From positions 143,346 through 207,345 of the forward strand of contig JAMPKV010000012.1 of the NCBI GenBank assembly GCA_039962225.1: a stretch of 64,000 bases of DNA. Direction: 5' to 3'. Under the pieces are notes generated by a model. The model had not been told where the DNA came from. It did no database searches and saw nothing but the letters and a program-made list of their open reading frames with translations. Shown piece by piece: positions 1-9,267 of this stretch. The DNA is from Microcoleus sp. AS-A8 (GTDB lineage: Bacteria > Cyanobacteriota > Cyanobacteriia > Cyanobacteriales > Coleofasciculaceae). Position 1 is the stretch's first letter. Each line of letters begins with the position of its first letter. The translations under genes and the position numbers were made by a program.

Positions 1-1
1 A

Positions 2-256
2 CTGTTGGTACTGTCCAAGCCCTCGCAGATGGAGATGAGTGTATCACCCGATGGCTTGTCCCTGCTGTTTGATCAGGTTGTCACGAAAACAACACTGCCC
101 TCACCAGAGGATTTAACCACAGAGGTTGGGTCTGCGATTACCACAAGTCGCCTCTTATTGCTGCCTCTGGTCAACAAAACACCACAATCCAAGACTAGCT
201 CTGTTCCCTATCAAGAGCTACCTTTACGGGGTTTTCACCCTTACTGGTTACCTTGA
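2..256 (+). CDS. C-terminal end of a PD40/TolB-like beta-propeller protein (5' part outside window)
   Basis: The frame is open from the left edge to a TGA at 254-256, so this is probably the last ~84 codons of a gene that begins upstream of the window. The piece contains an SPDGLSLLFDQ stretch typical of PD40/TolB propeller blades, then a basic-hydrophobic strand (TSRLLLLPL) and ends in GFHPYWLP. That ending resembles the closing blade of secreted TolB-like proteins of cyanobacteria, from memory of the family. The internal TTG/ATG codons near the edge are unlikely to be the true start. The next gene is a periplasmic amidase in the same direction, but 375 bases separate them. Function is not assignable from this fragment; assignment to PD40 is moderate at best. 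Confidence 0.42.
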   Translation: MLVLSKPSQMEMSVSPDGLSLLFDQVVTKTTLPSPEDLTTEVGSAITTSRLLLLPLVNKTPQSKTSSVPYQELPLRGFHPYWLP

Positions 257-631
257 TGGGGAACGATTGATGTTTTTCTATTGAGAGGCATAGTCGATTA
301 AACGCTTTATCTTACCCGATTTGGCTGCGTTTATCTTGAAGAAAAACAATACTGGGTGTTTGACCCACAAAGGGCATTTTCTACTGACAGGGCGATCGCT
401 GAGACCAGGATGTTAAGTTTTGGAGGCTTTGGTATTCACTCCAGCCCAAAACCTTCAGTGATTGGACAATTGTAAATCGTCATTTGGGATTAGTACACAT
501 TAGCAATTCGCTTGGCGACGCTCTGTGGTTCCCAATTCTTACTTATGTGAGAAAATCCTGATTCGGCAATCCAAAATTCTTCCATGGGTTGATCGGCTCC
601 TTAACACACACTGATCTAAGGCACTTTAATT
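257..631. other. Intergenic region upstream of the amidase gene
   Basis: Contains one HIP1 octamer near 394 and an open but startless stretch at about 310-475 on the plus strand that matches nothing I recognise. A short palindromic-repeat-like segment (CGCTTGGCGACGC) lies near 509-521. The promoter of the amidase must lie here, but no convincing -10/-35 pair stands out. Confidence 0.4.
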
Positions 632-1675
632 GTGAAATTTCACTGGTTATTGCCCAGTTTTTTGGGCTTTTTTCTGCTCTCCTCTCCGGCTTATGCGCGT
701 CAACTGCTCAATTGGCGTTTTGAAGCCAATCAGAATCGATTGACCTTTATCACAGACGAAGGGGTTCAACCCAAGGCACAACTCATTAGCAATCCCACAC
801 GTCTGGTGATTGATTTGCCCGGTATTATGATGGAACGCTCAACAGTCGATCAGCTAGTCGGAGGGGCAATTCGCTCGGTGCGAGTCGGACAGGTTGACAA
901 CAATACAACACGTTTGGTGGTTGAACTCAATCCGGGTTACACTCTCAACCCTCAACGCGTGCAATTTCGGGGAATTTCTTCTAATCAATGGATGGTGCAA
1001 TTACCGATACCACAACCGGTAGCTCAATTACCCAATTCAATTTCCCCACCGCTAGAGATTCCTGTACCGTCGCCGGCGGTAAGTCGTCCCACCGTCAACT
1101 ATCCCCAGGTTCCTCGGGGGCGATTAGTCGTGATGATTGATCCGGGGCATGGGGGTAAAGATTCTGGAGCGATTGGATTGGGTGGGATACAAGAGAAAGA
1201 TGTTATCCTGCCGATCTCACAACGAGTCGCCGCGATTTTGGAGCAACAGGGTATCCACGCTATTTTGACGCGATCAAGTGATTATTTCGTAGACTTGGCT
1301 CCGAGGGTGGAAATGGCGAAACGGCAGAATGCTGACTTATTTGTCAGCATTCACGCCAATTCCATCGATAATCGTCCAGATGTCAATGGATTGGAAACCT
1401 ATTATTTTGATCGCGGTGAGCGTCTCGCTCAAACCATCCACAACAGTATTTTGCAAAGTCTTGATATTAAAGATCGCAGAGTACGACGAGCAAGATTTTA
1501 CGTCCTCAGGAATAATCCCATGCCGGCAGTTTTAGTCGAAGTGGGTTTTGTCACAGGTGTTGAAGATGCACCCAGACTCGGCACCGCTGCATACGAGAAC
1601 CAAATGGCACAAGCGATCGCCAATGGCATCCTCCAGTACATTCAGCAAAATCAGTATGTTGGGGGGTTGCATTAA
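632..1675 (+). CDS. amiC: N-acetylmuramoyl-L-alanine amidase (AMIN + Amidase_3)
   Basis: Zinc amidase that cleaves the bond between N-acetylmuramic acid and L-alanine in peptidoglycan, used in daughter-cell separation and, in filamentous cyanobacteria, in drilling of septal nanopores. The 347-residue protein has a signal peptide (about 1-22, ending AYA), an AMIN domain (about 25-118), a proline-rich linker (about 127-160) and an Amidase_3 domain (164-340). Expected zinc ligands are all visible: His173 in IDPGHGG, Glu188 in IQEKD and His241 in SIHANS, with catalytic Glu303 in LVEVGF. The start is GTG at 632 with a weak AAGG about 10 bases upstream; it gives a complete signal peptide. Its TAA overlaps the convergent stop of the DUF389 remnant. 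Exact paralogue (AmiC1, AmiC2 or other) cannot be decided. Confidence 0.93.
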   Translation: MKFHWLLPSFLGFFLLSSPAYARQLLNWRFEANQNRLTFITDEGVQPKAQLISNPTRLVIDLPGIMMERSTVDQLVGGAIRSVRVGQVDNNTTRLVVELNPGYTLNPQRVQFRGISSNQWMVQLPIPQPVAQLPNSISPPLEIPVPSPAVSRPTVNYPQVPRGRLVVMIDPGHGGKDSGAIGLGGIQEKDVILPISQRVAAILEQQGIHAILTRSSDYFVDLAPRVEMAKRQNADLFVSIHANSIDNRPDVNGLETYYFDRGERLAQTIHNSILQSLDIKDRRVRRARFYVLRNNPMPAVLVEVGFVTGVEDAPRLGTAAYENQMAQAIANGILQYIQQNQYVGGLH

Positions 1676-2094
1676 ACAAGGGCGATCGCTATCAGCATAC
1701 TGAAAAACGTAATCAATCCTGCTAAATTCAGGCAGATCAAGTTAGTTAGTAATAACAACATTGACCCTACAGCGACTTGCCAATGACCTGAGCCAATCCA
1801 CAGTCCGAATGTCACCAAAGGCGGGAGTAAAGTCACTGCTACCATAACTCCCACAATGGCGTTCGTGACTCCGGGTGTGAGTGAGAGTGCGCCTGCCATG
1901 CCTGAAGCGAAAGCCAGGATAAGGTCTGAGCCACTCACTCTTGTCCTGGAGGCAATTTCAGGAATCTTTGGGTTGACTGTGAAAAAATATCCGATTACGA
2001 CAGACAAAGACAAAGCAATAGAGATACCAACAGCACCAATTCTTACAGCCCGACGCGAGATTTTGATAATTGCATAACTGAGTCTGCCAAATCT
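1672..2094 (-). pseudogene. C-terminal remnant of a DUF389 membrane protein
   Basis: The minus-strand frame is open from a TAG at 2095-2097 to the stop at 1672-1674, about 140 codons. It encodes three or four hydrophobic helices with the pattern of the C-terminal half of DUF389/TIGR00341 proteins: an IASRT segment, LILAFASGMAGALSLTPG, then VAVTLLPPLVTFGLWIG and LLLLTNLICLNLAGLITF. DUF389 proteins normally exceed 300 residues, and no ATG lies at the head of this stretch; only an internal TTG at 2013 could start a 113-residue piece. I read it as a 5'-truncated gene. The stop overlaps the amidase stop tail to tail. A function for the family is not established. Confidence 0.62.
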
Positions 2095-2445
2095 CTATTA
2101 AGGAATAGTCTTGGAGTAATTATGGTACTTTATGGGCGTCTTCATCAGGAAGGAATACTTCAATCAGATGTAAGTTCATAGATATTAGGATTAGGTACAA
2201 ATAAACGCCAACATGTTAATAAATGTTAAGAGTTTAAAACTCTCTTCCCTTCTGCTTACTCCTGTGGAGAACGCGGCGCGAACTGCCTTTTTCCTTCCGC
2301 CTTGCCTCAATGACAAATATTAATGCCAACCTACTTAGCAGCCTGGGCTCCTGACTACCTTTACTACATACTGTTGGAATAAAGCTTAGATTTCACCAAC
2401 GAGTGCCAAGACGCTGTTCACTTAAAAAAGTGCAGGTGCATCAAA
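2095..2445. other. Intergenic region carrying a dispersed repeat copy
   Basis: A 39-base segment at 2299-2337 is nearly identical to 43507-43546: both contain GACAAATATTAATGCC followed by RACCTACTTA. Otherwise no gene or clear promoter was recognised upstream of the TIR gene. Confidence 0.6.
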
Positions 2446-5400
2446 ATGAATAATTTGTTCGATGCTTTCATTTCCTACGGACGAGCAGATAGCCTAGCTT
2501 TCGGAAGAACACTTTATGAGCAATTGCTCAAAGTTGGGCTTAAGATTTGGTTTGACCAGAACGACATCCCTCTTGGGGTAGATTTCCAAAATCAGATTGA
2601 TGATGGGATTGAGAAGGCACAGAATTTTCTGTTTATTATTGCACCGCATTCGGTGAATTCACCCTATTGCCTGAAAGAAATTGAGTTAGCGATTAAGCGT
2701 AATAAACGGATTATTCCCTTATTGCACGTCGAGCAAATTAGTCGGGAAACCTGGCAGCAGAGATTCCCCCTTGGTACAGATGAAGAGTGGGAAGCATATA
2801 AAGCGAAAGGGAAACATACGGTTTTTCAGAATATGCATCCGACGATTGGCAAGATTAACTGGGTGTATTTTCGAGAGGGAATTGATGATTTTGAGAAGTC
2901 TTTTGCCGGCTTAATTGATTTGCTCCGTAGGAATGCTGATTATGTGGAACAGCATACGCGGTTCTTAGCCAAGGCGTTGGAGTGGGAGAGGCATCAAAAA
3001 CAAACAAACTGCTTGTTAATTGGTGAAGAAAAACAACAGGCAGAAGCTTGGTTGAAGATACGATTTAAAGATGAGCAACCCCCTTGTCTTCCCACTGACT
3101 TGCATTGCGAATACATTACCGAAAGTATCAAGAATGCTAACAACTTGATGACTCAGGTGTTTATCTCCTATGCCGATGAGGATAGGGCGACGATGGAGAA
3201 GATTCGCAACAGTTTGAGGCGGGAAAGTATTACGGTTTGGACGAATACAACCGATATTCAAACGGGGGAAGCATTTGAGGAGGCGATGAAGCGGGGGATT
3301 GAACAGGCGGATAATGTGGTTTATTTGCTTTCGCCTGACTCGGTAAAGTCTTATTTTGCTCGGAAAGAATTAGATTATGCTTTATCGCTGAATAAACGGA
3401 TTATACCAGTTTTAGTGCGAAAAATATCATCAGAATCGATACCGAATGTACTTCAGAATTTGCACTATATTGACCTGACGGACAATGTTTTGGAAGAAGA
3501 TTATCATCTTGATGAAAGCCAACTGTTGAGGATTTTGCGGCAGGATGAGGCTTACTATAACGAGCATAAAGTTTTGCTGACCAAAGCGCTGAAGTGGAAG
3601 CGGCAACACGAGAATCCGAGTATTCTGTTGCGAGGGTATAACCTGCGGAGTGCCCAGTCTTGGTTGAAGGTGGCAAATAAGAGAACTCAGCATCCGCCGA
3701 TACCGTTAATTGAAGAATTTATTGGTGAAAGTTTGCGGCAACCGCCTGCAATATCATTGGATGTATTTATTTCTTATTCTCGTGCGGATGCGGACTTTGC
3801 CCGGAAGCTGAATGATGAACTGCAACTTCAGGGGAAAACGACGTGGTTTGACCAAGAAAGTATTGCATCGGGGGCGGATTTTGCCCAGGAGATTAAACAG
3901 GGAATTAATGCTTGCGATAACTTTTTGTTTATTCTCTCGCCCCGTTCTGTGAATTCGCCCTATTGTGCTGAAGAGGTGCAGTATGCAGCGCAGTTGAATA
4001 AGCGGTTTGTGACGGTGCTGCATCGGCAGGTGAATTCAGATGAGCTGCATCCGCACTTAAGGAAGGTTCAGTGGATTGATTTTAATCAGAATGAGCGGGA
4101 TTTTAATGCCAATTTCAATCAATTGGTGAGAACTCTCGATACAGATCGGGAACACGTTCATAGTCATACGAAATGGTTGCAAAGAGCAATTGAATGGGAC
4201 TCCAAAGGTAAAAGTGCTGATTTGCTATTGCGGGGCAGTGAATTTGCGATCGCTCAAAACTGGTTGCAGCAAGCGGAGCAACAAAAGAAACAACCCGCCA
4301 CAACTCCTTTGCAGAAGGAATACATTCTTGAAAGTGGAAATGCGATCGCAATCGCACTCAAGAAAGAAAAACGTCAGGTTATTATCTTAAGGTCGCTGCT
4401 GGGTGTAATGAGTGTGGCACTCGTAGCCGTTGCAGGCTTAGGTTGGCAGGCGTATCGGCAAGAGAAGGAAGCAAAACAACTTTTGAAAGGCCAAGTCTAT
4501 GCCTTGACTCGATACTCAGAAGCTCTCATTGCCTCAAATCAAGAGTTTGATGCTCTGATTGAAGGCATTAGAGCAGGAACGCAACTGTCAGAGCAGCCCG
4601 ATAAAAGAGAATTGGACTTATGGGAGCGGGTAGAGAAAGCGTTACGGGCAGCACTTAACGATCGCAAAGAATTTAACCGTCTGGGAGAAGACAATACTAC
4701 TGTCAGTGTCAGCCCAGACAATGAAACAATTGCTACTGTCAGTAAAAATGGGGAAGTTAAACTTTGGAATTTCCAAGGTAAGACTTTCAAAACCCTTCCT
4801 CACAAGGGAGAGGTTACAGACATCTTTTTCAGTCCCGACGATGGTAAGACAATTGCCACTCTCAGCGAGGATAAGACAGTTAAGCTTTGGAACAAGGACC
4901 GCAAAGAACTTGGACGTGTGCCAGAGCAGGCAGTTTCGTTCGTGGAGTTTAGTCCTGACGGTAAGCTGATTGCTACCTATAGCGGGGACTTCAACAACAG
5001 CACAGTCAAGCTCTGGAAACTTGATGGAGAGAAATTCAATCGCTTCAATCCCTTCCCCTCTGGCGAGAAGTTCAACTATCTTACATTCAGCGACGACGGC
5101 AAGTTGATTGTTACCTTCAATAGTGGCAATGAGGGAAATACAACTGTCAAATTTTGGAAACTTGATGGAGAGAAACTCAATCGCTTCAATCCCTTCCCCT
5201 CTAGCGAGAAGTTTGATTCCCTGATATTCAGCCGCAACGGCAAGTTGATTGCCACTTATAGTGCGAGTGGAGACGGCAGCGGCAAACTCTGGAGTATGGA
5301 GGGGAAGCAATTCAAACGCTTGCTCTTTAACGAGAAGTTTGATTTCGTGAAATTCAGCCGTGACACCAAGCTGATTGCTACCTATAGAGGGAATTTTCCC

Positions 5401-6987
5401 AACCGGGTGGGCAAACTTTGGAGCGTTGCGGGGAAACAGCTCAAACCTTTGCTCCCTAATGAGACGTTCAATTACTTAGAATTCAGCCCCGACAGTAAGT
5501 TGATAGCAACCGTCAGTGGGGATAGGGACAACAAGACGGTCAAACTCTGGAACCTTAATAGTAAAGAACCCAAAATCTTATCTCGTAACGCTGAGAACCG
5601 GAAAGTCTGGTTCAGTCCTGACAGCAAGATAATTGCTACTGCTAATCAAGATAATACTGTCCAACTCTGGAACCAAAATGGAGATGAACTTCAAACCCTT
5701 CATTCAGGTACTTCAGTGGATAGGGTTCACTTTAGCTCAGAAGGCGATGCGGTAAGCGCAGCTATGCCCAAAGGGCTTATCGCAACGTTGAGTTTGGACA
5801 ACACAGTCAAACTGTGGAGTTTTGATAGCAGAGAACGCAGAGTTCTGAGTGATGCTGATACTCCAGTTTATGATGTCAGCTTTAGCCCCGATGGCAAACT
5901 AATTGCCACTTATAGTGGCAGTGGGAACAACAGGATAATCAATCTCCGCAGCATTGAGGGGAAACAACTCAAACCCTTACTCCCTAACGAGAAGTTTGAT
6001 TCCTTGATATTGGGGTCTGATAGTAAGCTGATTAGCACCTATAGTTCGGGAGGTAACAAAACAGGTAAACTTTGGAGCGTTGAGGGGAAGCAACTCAAAC
6101 GTTTGCTCCCTAACGAGACGTTCGATTACTCCTATTTCAGCCCTAATGGCAAGCTAATTGTCACCTTTAGTTGGAGTGGGAACAACAGAACTTATAAGCT
6201 TTGGAGCCTTGAGGGGAATCAGCTCAAACGCTTTCTCCCTAACGAGACGTTCAATGACGTGAGCTTTAGCGACTCTGACAGTGAGCTAGTTGCCACCTAT
6301 CGTAAGGATGGGGACAACAGCACAGTCAAGCTCTGGAGCACTGACGGGAAGCCACTAAAGCACTTTACCGTCAAAGAGCAGTTCGATAGTTTAGAAGTGA
6401 GTCCTGATGGCAGGTTAATTGCCACTGAGCCGCCGAGCGAAAGCAACAGCACGGTCAAGTTTTGGAGCGTTGATGGGAAGCCGATTCAACTCTTGCCTGC
6501 TAACGAGAAGATCGATCATCTGCAATTTAGCCTCGACAGCAAGTTGATTGCTACCTTCCGTGGGAATGGGGACAGCAGTACAGTTAAATTCTGGAAACTT
6601 GAAGGTCAGGAACCCCGAAACCTGCTAACGGTGAGTAACGTTCGAGGCTACAATGTGAAATTCAGTCCTGACAACAAGACAATTGCTGCCGCCGTCGGCA
6701 ACAATAGGGTCCAACTCTGGAGTCAAGAAGGCAAAGAACTCGCTACTCTTAAACTAAACAGCTCGATCGCCGATCTAAGTTTTAGCCCCGACGGCAAGAT
6801 ACTCGCTATTGCCACTGCTGACAACAAGGTAACTGTGTGGTACTTGAATCTGAATCAATGGATAAGTCAGTCACACAAAAGACTTGAGGAGCTTGTGGAG
6901 CAAGCGTGTCAGGAAGTGGGGAATTATCTCAACAATAGCGCTCCTGAGAGCGATCGCACTCTCTGCGACGGCATTGGCGAGAAGTGA
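2446..6987 (+). CDS. Triple TIR domain, transmembrane, WD40-repeat protein
   Basis: 1513 residues. Three TIR modules start with FISYGRAD (about 5-150), FISYADED (236-370) and FISYSRAD (437-570). Each keeps the glutamate expected for TIR NAD+ hydrolysis (Glu78, Glu308, Glu510 in S-x-Y/F-x-x-x-E contexts). Each TIR is followed by a similar ~60-residue helical linker (pattern HTxxLxxAxxW...LLxGxxxxxAxxWL). One strong membrane helix lies at about 643-667, then a coiled stretch and about 17 WD-type repeats (743-1466; typical SPDGKLIATYS...TVKLWS). No P-loop or STAND NTPase lies between TIR and propeller, unlike many cyanobacterial TIR-WD40 proteins. Predicted topology is cytosolic TIRs with repeats on the other side, or the reverse. 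Likely role, inferred: sensing/signalling or conflict response through NAD+ metabolism. Repeat 9 carries an in-frame insertion (5741-5781). The start at 2446 has only a weak ribosome site. Confidence 0.88.
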   Translation: MNNLFDAFISYGRADSLAFGRTLYEQLLKVGLKIWFDQNDIPLGVDFQNQIDDGIEKAQNFLFIIAPHSVNSPYCLKEIELAIKRNKRIIPLLHVEQISRETWQQRFPLGTDEEWEAYKAKGKHTVFQNMHPTIGKINWVYFREGIDDFEKSFAGLIDLLRRNADYVEQHTRFLAKALEWERHQKQTNCLLIGEEKQQAEAWLKIRFKDEQPPCLPTDLHCEYITESIKNANNLMTQVFISYADEDRATMEKIRNSLRRESITVWTNTTDIQTGEAFEEAMKRGIEQADNVVYLLSPDSVKSYFARKELDYALSLNKRIIPVLVRKISSESIPNVLQNLHYIDLTDNVLEEDYHLDESQLLRILRQDEAYYNEHKVLLTKALKWKRQHENPSILLRGYNLRSAQSWLKVANKRTQHPPIPLIEEFIGESLRQPPAISLDVFISYSRADADFARKLNDELQLQGKTTWFDQESIASGADFAQEIKQGINACDNFLFILSPRSVNSPYCAEEVQYAAQLNKRFVTVLHRQVNSDELHPHLRKVQWIDFNQNERDFNANFNQLVRTLDTDREHVHSHTKWLQRAIEWDSKGKSADLLLRGSEFAIAQNWLQQAEQQKKQPATTPLQKEYILESGNAIAIALKKEKRQVIILRSLLGVMSVALVAVAGLGWQAYRQEKEAKQLLKGQVYALTRYSEALIASNQEFDALIEGIRAGTQLSEQPDKRELDLWERVEKALRAALNDRKEFNRLGEDNTTVSVSPDNETIATVSKNGEVKLWNFQGKTFKTLPHKGEVTDIFFSPDDGKTIATLSEDKTVKLWNKDRKELGRVPEQAVSFVEFSPDGKLIATYSGDFNNSTVKLWKLDGEKFNRFNPFPSGEKFNYLTFSDDGKLIVTFNSGNEGNTTVKFWKLDGEKLNRFNPFPSSEKFDSLIFSRNGKLIATYSASGDGSGKLWSMEGKQFKRLLFNEKFDFVKFSRDTKLIATYRGNFPNRVGKLWSVAGKQLKPLLPNETFNYLEFSPDSKLIATVSGDRDNKTVKLWNLNSKEPKILSRNAENRKVWFSPDSKIIATANQDNTVQLWNQNGDELQTLHSGTSVDRVHFSSEGDAVSAAMPKGLIATLSLDNTVKLWSFDSRERRVLSDADTPVYDVSFSPDGKLIATYSGSGNNRIINLRSIEGKQLKPLLPNEKFDSLILGSDSKLISTYSSGGNKTGKLWSVEGKQLKRLLPNETFDYSYFSPNGKLIVTFSWSGNNRTYKLWSLEGNQLKRFLPNETFNDVSFSDSDSELVATYRKDGDNSTVKLWSTDGKPLKHFTVKEQFDSLEVSPDGRLIATEPPSESNSTVKFWSVDGKPIQLLPANEKIDHLQFSLDSKLIATFRGNGDSSTVKFWKLEGQEPRNLLTVSNVRGYNVKFSPDNKTIAAAVGNNRVQLWSQEGKELATLKLNSSIADLSFSPDGKILAIATADNKVTVWYLNLNQWISQSHKRLEELVEQACQEVGNYLNNSAPESDRTLCDGIGEK
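5741..5781. repeat. Short interspersed repeat inserted in frame within a WD repeat
   Basis: Sequence of the type GGCGATGCGGTAAGCGCAGC followed by TATGCCCAAAGGGCTTATCGC, a small GC-rich repeat form common in cyanobacteria. It adds about 11 residues (DAVSAAMPKGL) between FSSEG and IATLS of repeat 9, where sister repeats read FSPDGKLIATYS. Reading frame is preserved. Confidence 0.6.
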
Positions 6988-7138
6988 GTCGGGCAAAACA
7001 CACCATATCGAACGAGGTTCGGTTTTGTCGCGAGAAAAGCGATCGCTCTTACAGTCGCGGTATTGCTAGGGCGCTGACGGGGGATAAACAAGGCTTGCTC
7101 TGTGCTAACTTGGACTGACTCAATCAGTCTCCAGATAG

Positions 7139-8158
7139 ATGCCTCAGTCAAGATTGGCCTTCAAGCGAGCAGTCCGTTTAGCTAAATTCTTACTGAATGT
7201 TGCTGCGGCGGGTGCCACAATCGCTACCCTTCTCGGTTTTGCCGGCAGTCTGTGGTGGGTTTTCGAGCTGTTCGAGCATCCCAGACCCCAATACTGTTTA
7301 ATTCTGGTAGCTGCAATCATGGTTGGCGGCATTTCGCGTCAAGCCTGGAGCTTTGCTTGGTGTTTGCCGTTATTGCTCAACGTGGCGTTTATCGTTCCCC
7401 TGTTTTTCTCATCGGCTCAAGGCTCTTACTTACAACCAGCCAACCTCATCCCTGGCAGTACCTTGCGTCTTCTCCTCGTTAACCTCGATCATCACAATCA
7501 GGACACAAGGCCAGCCATAGAGTATATAGAATCACAAAACGTCGATGTAGTTCTGTTGCAAGAGCTCACATCAAGATGGCTGAATACGCTGCAATCCAAT
7601 CTCTCACGATACCGAGTGGCTACGTCTTTACCACGAGAGAATTCCACAGGTGTAGCCATGCTTGTACCCACTACGCCATCCAAGTCAGTTGAGATAGAGG
7701 GGACGCAAATCGTAGAATTGCCGCCTAACTCAGGAGCACCCCTGATCGAAACTACGCTGCGATGGGGCAGTAGAGAAGTGGTAATCCTCGGTTTGAGTAT
7801 AGCCCGTCCACATAATCGCGGCTCTTCAGCCTTTCAACAGGTAGAGTTTGATGCCGCCGCCGAGTGGAGCCTTCGTCAGCAGAGACAAGACAAACGGGAG
7901 GTTGTTGTGATGGGTGACTTTAATACTACCCCGTGGTCAGGTCGATTTCGCAAGTTTCTACAGGATAGCGATCTGCGTAATTCGCTGCGCGGGTTTGGGT
8001 TGCAACCGACATGGCACGCCGCTTTACCCTCACCCCTGATGATTGCGATCGACCATTGCTTGCATAGTCCATCTATTAGAACGATCAACCGTGCTACGGG
8101 TGCCAATATTGGCTCAGATCATTTGCCACTGTTGGTGGAATTGCAAAGAGGTTTTTAG
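7139..8158 (+). CDS. Endonuclease/exonuclease/phosphatase-fold membrane protein
   Basis: 339 residues: two to three membrane helices in the first ~95 residues, then an EEP (DNase I-like) catalytic domain. Family motifs visible are Glu142 in VVLLQE, Asp260/Asn262 in VMGDFNTTPW, a DHCLHS motif near 302, and Asp327/His328 in SDHLPLL. These support a metal-dependent phosphodiesterase or phosphatase. Substrate is unknown; EEP members act on DNA, RNA, inositol phosphates and lipids. The domain faces either cytosol or periplasm, and the arrangement resembles small membrane-anchored EEP proteins of bacteria. It follows the TIR-WD40 gene in the same direction after 151 bases containing a small hairpin (GACTGA...TCAGTC near 7115-7131), so co-transcription is possible but not shown. 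Confidence 0.85.
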   Translation: MPQSRLAFKRAVRLAKFLLNVAAAGATIATLLGFAGSLWWVFELFEHPRPQYCLILVAAIMVGGISRQAWSFAWCLPLLLNVAFIVPLFFSSAQGSYLQPANLIPGSTLRLLLVNLDHHNQDTRPAIEYIESQNVDVVLLQELTSRWLNTLQSNLSRYRVATSLPRENSTGVAMLVPTTPSKSVEIEGTQIVELPPNSGAPLIETTLRWGSREVVILGLSIARPHNRGSSAFQQVEFDAAAEWSLRQQRQDKREVVVMGDFNTTPWSGRFRKFLQDSDLRNSLRGFGLQPTWHAALPSPLMIAIDHCLHSPSIRTINRATGANIGSDHLPLLVELQRGF

Positions 8159-8175
8159 AGCCAGTTCTGAAGAAG

Positions 8176-8853
8176 TCACTCAGGAGACTTGGCAAACAGA
8201 GCATTCAGACTTTGAACAATCAAAGGAGTTGCACTCAGGATAATCAGCCCGGATACGAACAGCGTGATCACAGCATCTGCCCAGAGCCAATTCAGTGCCC
8301 AAACCGCGATCGCAGCGAAAATAACCCCAATTGAACTTGCCGCATCAGCCAAAACATGCAAAAAGGCTCCCTTGATGTTGAGGTCATGATGGCTATCTTT
8401 GTGTAATAAGAAGATATTGATACTGTTGACTCCAAACCCTACGCTAGCCGTCACCAACATCGGCAGACTCAGTATTTCCACGGGGGGAGACTGGAGACGT
8501 TCCACCGCTTCCCAACCAATCCAAAGTGCGATCGCCACCAGTCCCAAACCATTGATCAATGCCGCCAAGACTTCAACCCAATGGTTTCCCGGTACTGAAT
8601 CACTAGAGCTGCGGCGCTGAGCAATCCAGCTTGCCAGTAACGCCAGTATCAACGCCAAACAATCAGACGCTAGATGACCTGAATCAGCTAGGAGTGCAAG
8701 ACTATGGCTAAATAATCCTACGGCTAACTCTGCAACCGCAAAGCTACAAATCAGAACCAACGCAATCAGCAGTAACCTCACCTTACTGCTTGGTTGGGGT
8801 GAATGACTTACAGGAATTGTGTGATGAACGCAGGAGGTGGAATGATGATGCAT
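8176..8853 (-). CDS. Cation diffusion facilitator transporter, lacking the C-terminal domain
   Basis: CDF-family proton-driven exporter of Zn2+/Co2+-like ions at the cytoplasmic membrane. The 225-residue protein has a His-rich start (MHHHSTSCVHH), six membrane segments, and the metal-site motif DSGHLASD (His60, Asp64) in TM2; HVLAD in TM5 supplies the second half. Typical family length is about 290-320 residues. Here the cytoplasmic C-terminal dimerisation domain is absent, since the protein stops nine residues after TM6 at KSPE. This is either a natural short CDF or a 3' truncation; the stop lies only 17 bases from the convergent EEP gene. No regulator gene sits beside it. Confidence 0.85.
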   Translation of the reverse strand: MHHHSTSCVHHTIPVSHSPQPSSKVRLLLIALVLICSFAVAELAVGLFSHSLALLADSGHLASDCLALILALLASWIAQRRSSSDSVPGNHWVEVLAALINGLGLVAIALWIGWEAVERLQSPPVEILSLPMLVTASVGFGVNSINIFLLHKDSHHDLNIKGAFLHVLADAASSIGVIFAAIAVWALNWLWADAVITLFVSGLIILSATPLIVQSLNALFAKSPE

Positions 8854-8926
8854 TGCAATTCGCTAAAAATGTTCTAATTAAAACCTACACACCCATAGTT
8901 TTGCTAATAATCAACCCTAACACTAT

Positions 8927-9241
8927 GTGATGACTAACTTGTGGCAAAAATGTTTCATGTCTGTGTACTACAGAAAGCAATCCCTTGATACTGTAAGAAA
9001 AGATGTGAAGCCGCTTACACCCCTTTCAGAAATCGGTCGCTTACTGACAATCCTGATGATTTTGACGGGGATTGCCCTCATTCCCTGGCAATTAGGGGAT
9101 TGGATTCAGCAATTAATTAAAACGGCTAACCAAATAGAGATGCCTTGTCTAGGTTGTGGCTTACCGTTCCATGACAAGGCATCTCTATTCTGTAAAATCT
9201 GTGGCACTCCCTTGGAACAGGAGCCAGAAGAAGTGCTGTAA
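8927..9241 (+). pseudogene. C-terminal remnant of a voltage-gated/two-pore K+ channel
   Basis: 104 codons. The central part (PLTPLSEIGRLLTILMILTG then IALIPWQLGDWIQQLIK) looks like the segment just after the selectivity filter plus the last membrane helix of cyanobacterial ion channels. It is followed by a small zinc ribbon (CLGC...CKIC). The TVGYGD filter itself is not present; TVRKDVKP stands where it is expected, and all helices before it are missing. I read this as a 5'-truncated channel gene. Alternatively it could be an expressed small membrane protein with a zinc ribbon. It sits between the divergent CDF gene and the convergent cobO. Confidence 0.45.
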
Positions 9242-9267
9242 CAAGTAGCGAATTTAAAGAATTAATC

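Noticed and set aside
4642..5310. Long antisense open frame (222 codons) inside the WD-repeat region
   Set aside because: It is a product of the codon bias of the repeats on the other strand; hydrophobic repetitive translation with no family likeness or ribosome site.
2446..6987. TIR-WD40 gene as part of a typical TIR-STAND anti-phage operon (Thoeris or Avs-like)
   Set aside because: No ThsA, SLOG or STAND NTPase is present and no other defence gene adjoins; only the TIR domain itself would suggest defence.
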